64,000 nucleotides of DNA. It comes from Candidatus Hydrogenedentota bacterium (GTDB taxonomy: Bacteria > UBA8481 > J006). The stretch lies in NCBI GenBank assembly GCA_003697085.1, contig RFFU01000040.1, positions 48,271 to 112,270 of the forward strand, in the 5' to 3' direction. Made by a program: the position numbers and the translations under genes. The notes beneath the pieces are model-generated. The model was not told where the DNA came from and did not search any database. It worked only from the letters and a program-made list of their open reading frames with translations. Below are positions 59,009-64,000 of the stretch, piece by piece. Within the stretch, counting starts at the first letter, position 1; each line of letters starts with the position of its first letter.

Positions 59009-62000
59009 CTATTTTTCTTCCGCGAGTCGCTTGACCGCCGCCAGGTCGATCTTGCCCGTGCCCAGAAGCGGGATTTCATCGACACGGCGGAAGGCGGTCG
59101 GTTTCGGGATCCAGAGGTTCGGCAACTTGTACTCCTCCCGCAGAGCATTCACGACCTCCCGGGGATCCAGTTCCAGTGTATGGAGAACGACCAGTTCCTC
59201 CCGTCCGGAGGCGTCGCGGCGTCCGGTCACGACCGCCGGCGGACCGCTTCTGCTCGGTTCGTCATCCGCCTTCCGTGCGCGGGCGATGTGATCGAGTACG
59301 GCTTCCTCGACTCGTCCGTGCGGCACCATCTCGCCGCCGATCTTGGAGAAGCGTTCGAGCCGCCCGACGATGCGGAGAAATCCGTCTTTTTCCAGGACGG
59401 CGACGTCACCGGTCCGGTACCAACCGTCCCGGAGCACCTCGGCCGTTCGGTCGGGATCCCGCAGGTATCCCTTCATCACGTTTGCGCCTTTCACCCAGAG
59501 GATCCCCTCTTCGCCGGTCGAGCATTCTTCTTGCGTCTCCGGGTTCCGGATTCGGACGGCGACCCCGGGCAAGGGATGGCCGATGCTTCCGGGCTTTCTC
59601 TTGGCGGGCACGTTGATGGCGATGACCGGAGCGCACTCTGTCGCGCCGTAGCCCTCGAGAAGCGGACAAGAGAATCTTTCCTCCCACGCCTTCGCCACTT
59701 CCGGGGGCAAGGTCTCGGCTCCCGCGAAAGCCAACCGCAGGCTCTGGAAGTTCTCGGGGGGAATCCGGCGCAGGTAGGCTCGCGCGAAGGTGGGGGTGGT
59801 GAGGAGAATCGTGGCGTTGGCGTCCCGGCAGGCCTTCCCGATAGTGTGCGTGTCGAGCGGATTGGCGTGGTAAATCGCGGAGAACGAACCTAGAAGAGGA
59901 AACCAGAGGGTGCCGGTGTAGCCGAAGGAATGGAAGAAGGGAAGGATGCCGAGGATGCAGTCGGATTTCCGCGTATCGAAGACGTCGGAAAGACCCAAGA
60001 CGTTGGCGAGGATGTTGGCGTGGGTGAGGACGACGCCCTTGGGGGTTCCAGTCGAGCCGGAGGAGAAGATGACCGTGGCGGCATCGTCCGGTTGCCGCCG
60101 GCTTCCGGGCAGGAGACGTTCGATGACGGGAAGGGGAAGGAAGGAGAAGAGAAGATACCAAAGGACGATCTTGAGGCGTGGCAGGGAAGAGGTCAGGTCC
60201 TCGAGATAAAGAACGCGCGCGGGGGGAAGCGGCGCCGCGATCTTCTGGAGAAACTTTCGGGAAGTGAAGATTCGGGAGATGCGCGCACTCCGGACGGCGA
60301 AACCCAACGCTTCCGCGGAAGCCGTGAAGTTGAGGTTGACGGAAATCTTGCCGCAAAGCGTGCAAGCGATGTTCACCATCGCGGCGGCGGTGCCCGCGGG
60401 GAGGAGAATCCCGATGGATTCGGGATCTTCGGGATCCTCGGCTCGACGGTTTTCTTTCGGTTCCGTTTTCGTCGATTCCGAACCGTTCTGGCGGCCGCAA
60501 AGGTAGGTTTGCGCGAAGACGTGAGAGACGGCGACGAGCCGACCGAAGGGGAGGGACGAGCCGAGCGTATCCTGGACGGCGGTCCGGAACCAGGAAAGGC
60601 GTGCGGCGCGCAGGAGGGCGCGGGTGAGATTCCGGTGACGGGCGGCGCGGAGCCGCATCGCCTCGGCGCCCAATTCGAGAACACTTTGGCGGACGGTATC
60701 GGCCTTCGTTCGGCTTGGAAGGGGTTGTCCGAGCGAGACGGTGACCGGATAGGGGATCCTCCGCGGAATCTTCCAGAGGAGACGTCCCTCGGAGAAGGAG
60801 AAGATGGAGCCCCAGACGCCGTCGAGGTGGACCGGGATTACGGGAACGCTCGCGGTGTCCGCCACTGTTTCGAATCCCCTCCGAAACGTCGTCGGCAGTC
60901 CGGTCCGCGTGATCTGTCCTTCGGCGAAGATGCAGACGAGTTCTCCTTCCATTGCGGCGTTCGCCGCCTCCCGTAGAGCGGCTCGTACGCTCTCGCGCCT
61001 TCCCGGGGCGATGGGAATGGCGCGCATCAGGCGGCAGAACGGGTGGAAGAGGCGGTGGTTGTAGTAGTCTTCGAGCATCAGGAAGCGGATCGGGCGTTCG
61101 ATGGCGCTTCCGATAAGGAGGGCGTCGATGAAGGAGACGTGGTTCGAGACGAGGACGGCTCCGCCCGTTGCGGGAATATGTTCCCGTCCGAGAATGCGCA
61201 AGCGGTAGATGGTCGTTGTGAGGAGCCACCCGGAGAAACGAACGACGAACTCGGCCAGCCAGAGGCAGAGGAGGATGCCGATGACCAGCGTGGCGAATCC
61301 GAGGAGAAGGAAGAGAGTTCGGGGAGAGATGCCTGCTTTCTCGACGGCGGCGAATATCGCGGATGCGGCGAGGACGGCGGAGAAGACGAGGAAGTTGGAG
61401 GCTGCCAGAACACCGCCTCGATCCGCGCGGGGTGCTCGTTCCTGGACAGCGGCCTGGAGCGGTACGATGAAGAGACCCGAGGCGAAACCGAGAAAGAGGT
61501 AGGTCACCACTCCGCTGGAAAGGCCGTGCGCCGCCGTGGCGATCAGGACGAGCCCGACGGCGGTTCCGAGTTCGCCCAGCGGCACCAGCCCGATCTCGAC
61601 CATATTCCGCGACCACCGGCCGGCGACGAGCGAGCCGACGCCGATACCGATGGAGAGCGTCGTCATAAGGATGCTCGTCTGCGTTTCGAAATCGGCTCCC
61701 GTCGCGGTGTTGAAGAGGTCGGAGCGCGCGAAGAGGAGGGTTGCGAAATAGACCATCTGCCCGAGGAACCAGAAGAAGGCCAGTCCGATCATCGGTGCTC
61801 CAAGGGACCTTTTCGGGAGGGATTCGGAAAGGCGGCGGAAGATGTCGCCGAACGGGTTCCGCCACTCGATCTTCTTTTCCGGCGCGACGGCCGGCGCCGG
61901 CGGGACGGCGAGGGAGACGAGCCAGGCGAGCGCGGCGAGGACGGCGCAAGCGAGCGAGGCGGACGTCGGGTCGCCGTGGAGGTAATGGAGCGCCGCTCCG

Positions 62001-62527
62001 CCGAACGCGGTGCCCAGGACGATCGCCCCGAACGTGGCGGCTTCCAGGACGCCGTTGGCCCGGGAAAGATGCTCGACGGGGAGGGTCTCCGGGAGGATGC
62101 CGTACTTGGCCGGCGAATAGAAGGCGGATTGCGCTCCCGCCCAGAACAACGCGGCCAACACGAGATGGAAGGCGCCGAAGTGGAACGCGACCGCCGCCAG
62201 AAGCATTCCGAAGACCCCGTACAACTGCATCACGATGAAGACGGTTCGTTTCGAGTACTTGTCGGCAAGCGCTCCGGCCCAGGAGGAGAAGAGAAGGAAC
62301 GGGATGATGAAGAGCGCTCCGATAACCGACAGGATCACTCCGCCCTCGCTGGTGCTCGAAGGAATGGAACGGAGGAGAACGAGGCTGACGATCAGCTTGA
62401 AGGCGTTGTCGTTAAAGGCGTTGAGGAAGACGGCGACGTAGTAGGCGACGAATCCCTTCCGCCTGAGGGGGGAAGCCTCGGACGGTGTCGTAGTGGTGCG
62501 GTCGGGGGAGGGAACGGGCTTGACCAT
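59009..62527 (-). CDS. Fused MFS (LplT-like) transporter, 1-acylglycerophosphate acyltransferase and acyl-ACP/CoA ligase (Aas-like)
   Basis: The protein has about 1,172 residues, starting at MVKPVPSPDR (ATG 62527), 1 nt after the CPBP stop. The N-terminal third is an MFS transporter (FNDNAFKLIVSLVLL, LADKYSKRTVF) of the LplT lysophospholipid-flippase type. Next is a PlsC acyltransferase with the NHxxxD motif (SNHVSFIDALLIG). The C-terminus is an adenylate-forming ligase with SSGSTGTPKGVVLTH and GYGATECAP. Together they import lysophospholipid, activate a fatty acid and re-acylate the lipid at the inner membrane. The three-way fusion exists elsewhere in bacteria. Stop 59009 touches the direct repeat of the adjacent cassette. 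TetR operators upstream suggest lipid-responsive control. Confidence 0.92.
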   Translation of the reverse strand: MVKPVPSPDRTTTTPSEASPLRRKGFVAYYVAVFLNAFNDNAFKLIVSLVLLRSIPSSTSEGGVILSVIGALFIIPFLLFSSWAGALADKYSKRTVFIVMQLYGVFGMLLAAVAFHFGAFHLVLAALFWAGAQSAFYSPAKYGILPETLPVEHLSRANGVLEAATFGAIVLGTAFGGAALHYLHGDPTSASLACAVLAALAWLVSLAVPPAPAVAPEKKIEWRNPFGDIFRRLSESLPKRSLGAPMIGLAFFWFLGQMVYFATLLFARSDLFNTATGADFETQTSILMTTLSIGIGVGSLVAGRWSRNMVEIGLVPLGELGTAVGLVLIATAAHGLSSGVVTYLFLGFASGLFIVPLQAAVQERAPRADRGGVLAASNFLVFSAVLAASAIFAAVEKAGISPRTLFLLLGFATLVIGILLCLWLAEFVVRFSGWLLTTTIYRLRILGREHIPATGGAVLVSNHVSFIDALLIGSAIERPIRFLMLEDYYNHRLFHPFCRLMRAIPIAPGRRESVRAALREAANAAMEGELVCIFAEGQITRTGLPTTFRRGFETVADTASVPVIPVHLDGVWGSIFSFSEGRLLWKIPRRIPYPVTVSLGQPLPSRTKADTVRQSVLELGAEAMRLRAARHRNLTRALLRAARLSWFRTAVQDTLGSSLPFGRLVAVSHVFAQTYLCGRQNGSESTKTEPKENRRAEDPEDPESIGILLPAGTAAAMVNIACTLCGKISVNLNFTASAEALGFAVRSARISRIFTSRKFLQKIAAPLPPARVLYLEDLTSSLPRLKIVLWYLLFSFLPLPVIERLLPGSRRQPDDAATVIFSSGSTGTPKGVVLTHANILANVLGLSDVFDTRKSDCILGILPFFHSFGYTGTLWFPLLGSFSAIYHANPLDTHTIGKACRDANATILLTTPTFARAYLRRIPPENFQSLRLAFAGAETLPPEVAKAWEERFSCPLLEGYGATECAPVIAINVPAKRKPGSIGHPLPGVAVRIRNPETQEECSTGEEGILWVKGANVMKGYLRDPDRTAEVLRDGWYRTGDVAVLEKDGFLRIVGRLERFSKIGGEMVPHGRVEEAVLDHIARARKADDEPSRSGPPAVVTGRRDASGREELVVLHTLELDPREVVNALREEYKLPNLWIPKPTAFRRVDEIPLLGTGKIDLAAVKRLAEEK

Positions 62528-62528
62528 T

Positions 62529-63143
62529 TCAGAAGTACCCCAGGAAGAAGAGGCCGCCGCCCAGCAGGACGAGGTCCGCGGCGACATGGCTCAAGAAAGG
62601 TTCCTGGATTCGTCCGCCGCGGGAGAGGAATGACCAGACGAGCCCGGCGGGATAGACGGCCGCTCCGGTGCAAAGCGCGGCGGAAACGGAACCGAGCCCC
62701 GCCAGGACGATGACGTGCTGGAGCGCGAAGCAGAACGCGGAGGCCGGAGGACCGATCTGTTCGTCGAGGAATCCCCGGTAGAACCACTCTTCCAGAAGCG
62801 CGTTGGCCGTGGCGATGAGAAGGGCGGCGGCGGCGGCCGTGGCGGGGGAATATCCGTAGCGGACATCGAAAGCGTGCCGGAGTTCACCGGGCGCGATGAA
62901 GAGAGGAAGAAAGAGCCAGACGAGGCCGAATGCGACGCCCCCCAACACAAGTCCACTGAGGATTGCCGGAAGTGTTTCCGGCCGTTTCGGCGGGCGGGGC
63001 GGACGGAGTTTCTTCCCGTAGAGAAACGGAAGGAGCAGAAGCGCGATCTTGTAGAGGCCGAAACCGAGCCAACCGTGTCCGAGGAACGGGCCGGCGGCGG
63101 CCAAGAGAAGCGGCACGGCCGCGATGAAATATCCGCCGTTCAC
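62529..63143 (-). CDS. CPBP (CAAX-type) intramembrane metalloprotease
   Basis: The 204-residue protein has six to seven TM segments. The family catalytic motif EExxxR appears in LLEEWFYRGFL, with further metal-binding His in ALQHVIVL and SHVAADLVLL, as in CPBP proteins (Rce1-like). These act as intramembrane proteases or chaperones in envelope stress and, in some bacteria, bacteriocin immunity. It is the first gene of the minus-strand pair with the lipid-recycling fusion and lies 80 nt from tetR. A TetR-type palindrome sits at 63179-63198, just upstream of the ATG, so it is probably repressed by the neighbour. Confidence 0.9.
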   Translation of the reverse strand: MNGGYFIAAVPLLLAAAGPFLGHGWLGFGLYKIALLLLPFLYGKKLRPPRPPKRPETLPAILSGLVLGGVAFGLVWLFLPLFIAPGELRHAFDVRYGYSPATAAAAALLIATANALLEEWFYRGFLDEQIGPPASAFCFALQHVIVLAGLGSVSAALCTGAAVYPAGLVWSFLSRGGRIQEPFLSHVAADLVLLGGGLFFLGYF

Positions 63144-63178
63144 CGAAGGGCGCTTTCCGGCTCGGCCGGAGCCACTGA

Positions 63179-63198
63179 AAGTGAGTATGTGCTCACTT
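63179..63198. promoter_or_regulatory. TetR-type operator AAGTGAGTATGTGCTCACTT
   Basis: A 20-bp palindrome with 7-bp arms (AAGTGAG/CTCACTT) around TATGTG lies between tetR and the CPBP gene. It shares GTGAG-N6-CTCAC with the site upstream of tetR, so the TetR protein probably binds both. A CATACT -10-like sequence overlaps it on the minus strand. Confidence 0.75.
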
Positions 63199-63222
63199 GC
63201 ATCGTCCGCGCCGGTTCGTCCG

Positions 63223-63795
63223 TCACCGGGCCAACCGTTCCAACCGCCGCGCGGTCTCGACTACGAGCGTTCGCAGATCAGGCAATTCGTTGTAGATACG
63301 GAAGACGATACAGCGCATTACGCCGCCGAAGACGAGGGCCGTGGTCAAGGCCAGGCCTTCTTCGCTCCAACCGCGCTTGGCCGCGGTGGGGGCCAGCGCG
63401 GTTCGGAAGGCATCGCTGGGAAAGCGGTAATCGCGTGGAAGGCGCCGCAGTTGCTGGAATTGGGAGAAGAGCACGAAGCGGGAGAGCATCGGTTCTTCCT
63501 CGTAGGAAGTGAAAATCACGCGGATGAGCGCTTCCAGATTGGCACGGAGCGGCCGGTCGGGTTGAAGCGCGGCGAAGAGGCGGTCGGTCAGTTCGTCGAG
63601 ATTCTCGCGGTAGAGTGTGAAGGCGAGTTCGTCTTTCGAGCGGAAGTGGCGGTAGAGCGTGCCCTCGGCGACGCCGGCCGCTTCGGCGATCGCGCGCGTC
63701 GTGGTCCCCTCCACCCCCTTCTCGACGAAGAGGCGCGTGGCGGCCGCCAGAATCCGCGGCAGAAGGGTACGGGCTTTCCGAGCATCGATCCGCAT
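63223..63795 (-). CDS. TetR-family transcriptional regulator
   Basis: The 190-residue protein has a canonical N-terminal TetR HTH: ILAAATRLFVEKGVEGTTTR, AIAEAAGVAEGTLYRHFRSK, then KDELAFTLYREN. The C-terminal ligand-binding domain (about residues 70-190) is helical, with the FGGVMRCIVFRI segment. Regulators of this type adjacent to acyl-ligase or acyltransferase genes commonly sense acyl-CoA. Predicted operators at 63179 and 63802 indicate autoregulation and control of the CPBP/lipid-recycling operon. ATG 63795 lies directly behind the promoter at 63805-63833. Confidence 0.94.
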   Translation of the reverse strand: MRIDARKARTLLPRILAAATRLFVEKGVEGTTTRAIAEAAGVAEGTLYRHFRSKDELAFTLYRENLDELTDRLFAALQPDRPLRANLEALIRVIFTSYEEEPMLSRFVLFSQFQQLRRLPRDYRFPSDAFRTALAPTAAKRGWSEEGLALTTALVFGGVMRCIVFRIYNELPDLRTLVVETARRLERLAR

Positions 63796-63801
63796 CGTAA
63801 T

Positions 63802-63833
63802 GTGAGTATATGCTCACTCTATGGAGATGTCAA
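63802..63833 (-). promoter_or_regulatory. tetR promoter (TTGACA-17-TATACT) with overlapping operator GTGAGTATATGCTCAC
   Basis: On the minus strand TTGACA (63833-63828) is followed after 17 nt by TATACT (63810-63805). The palindrome GTGAGTATATGCTCAC (63802-63817) covers the -10 box, the classical layout for autorepression. From 63834 to the window end no gene is visible; a degenerate REP-like fragment lies near 63856-63890. Confidence 0.82.
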
Positions 63834-64000
63834 GAGAAAAAAGGGAAAAACCGCCGGGGCCGCAGGCTTCTTTCCTCCAAGAACCGGTTCGGGGGAGCGC
63901 ACCTTTCGCCCTCGGTTCTTCTTTCGGCGTCCGAGGTTGTGTGTGGATTTCCCGTCCAAGGAAGTTTCGCGCTCGTTGTGGCATGAACGCTCATTTTTCG

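Larger units (their letters stand above)
58198..59010. mobile_element. Candidate small mobile cassette bounded by 64-bp perfect direct repeats
   Basis: Bases 58198-58261 (end of the nucleotidyltransferase gene plus downstream sequence) are repeated exactly at 58947-59010, offset 749. Just inside them lies the perfect 12-bp inverted repeat CCGAGTTTCCAC (58268-58279) / GTGGAAACTCGG (58935-58946); the right copy abuts the second direct repeat. The interior holds one gene (four-helix-bundle protein) between oppositely oriented GGGCAA-type arrays. No transposase is encoded. It may be a non-autonomous element, a circular integrant or a duplication-based insertion. Confidence 0.7.

Noticed and set aside
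59406-61949. An 847-codon minus-strand frame within the Aas-like gene
   Set aside because: Extremely Arg/Pro-rich shadow frame; the alternative frame matches MFS, PlsC and ligase domains.

Overview
The window is GC-rich, densely packed bacterial chromosome from an organism with a Gram-negative-type envelope. The evidence for the envelope is a run of type II secretion pseudopilin and inner-membrane genes (gspG-H-I-J-K-L-M), Tad-type TadE/TadG proteins, lipobox and Sec signal peptides, and an Aas-like phospholipid acyltransferase/acyl ligase. Many overlapping ATGA/GTGA start-stop junctions, frequent TTG/GTG starts and abundant intergenic repeats suit an uncultured lineage. No rRNA or universal marker lies in the window, so I assign no phylum. 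There is no CRISPR array, rRNA operon, recognisable transposase or phage gene.

Layout. 1-10.3 kb: the 3' part of a giant secreted GH13 amylase-like protein and a coupled small starch-binding-like protein (+). 10.4-10.7 kb: tRNA-Glu and tRNA-Pro (-). 10.9-18.4 kb (-): an ATP-cone/uridine-kinase-like fusion, two small membrane proteins, then gspM to gspG. 18.5-20.7 kb (+): a strong promoter with a tiny antitoxin-like ORF, tRNA-Arg with a duplicated 3' tail, a PilZ protein and a HEAT-repeat membrane protein. 21-24.4 kb (-): one TadG-like and two TadE-like proteins. 24.7-38.5 kb (+): GAF/HD-GYP, asparagine synthetase, GT39-like transferase, exported DUF255 (YyaL) protein, a 69-aa orphan, a pteridine-reductase/PCD pair, CoA transferase and a DinG-like helicase; one small minus-strand gene lies inside this run. 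38.7-40.9 kb (-): a large exported protein with a CFI-box-like C-terminus. 41.5-48.4 kb (+): tRNA-Gly, then PilZ, HDOD, transglutaminase, acidic protein and a GAF/histidine kinase, which look like one signalling cluster. 48.5-56.2 kb (-): GT4, GT-C membrane protein, HAD, membrane protein, a subtilase with a second CFI-box-like tail, and an M29 aminopeptidase. 56.3-59.0 kb: an accessory patch with a repeat cluster, a frameshifted RHH/MazF pair, an HTH/nucleotidyltransferase pair and a four-helix-bundle gene in a repeat-bounded cassette. 59.0-63.8 kb (-): a fused MFS/acyltransferase/acyl-ligase gene, a CPBP protease and a TetR regulator with two matching operators.

Functional threads are surface/secretion machinery (T2SS, Tad, sorted exoenzymes), c-di-GMP-type signalling (two PilZ, HD-GYP, HDOD), and membrane lipid recycling under TetR control. 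The candidates for something undescribed are the 58.2-59.0 kb cassette (64-bp perfect direct repeats, 12-bp inverted repeats, oppositely oriented GGGCAA arrays around one gene), the REP-like hairpin family and purine-rich tracts scattered between genes, and three clearly real genes (gspH, gspI, the dinG-like gene) that have no canonical start codon in frame.
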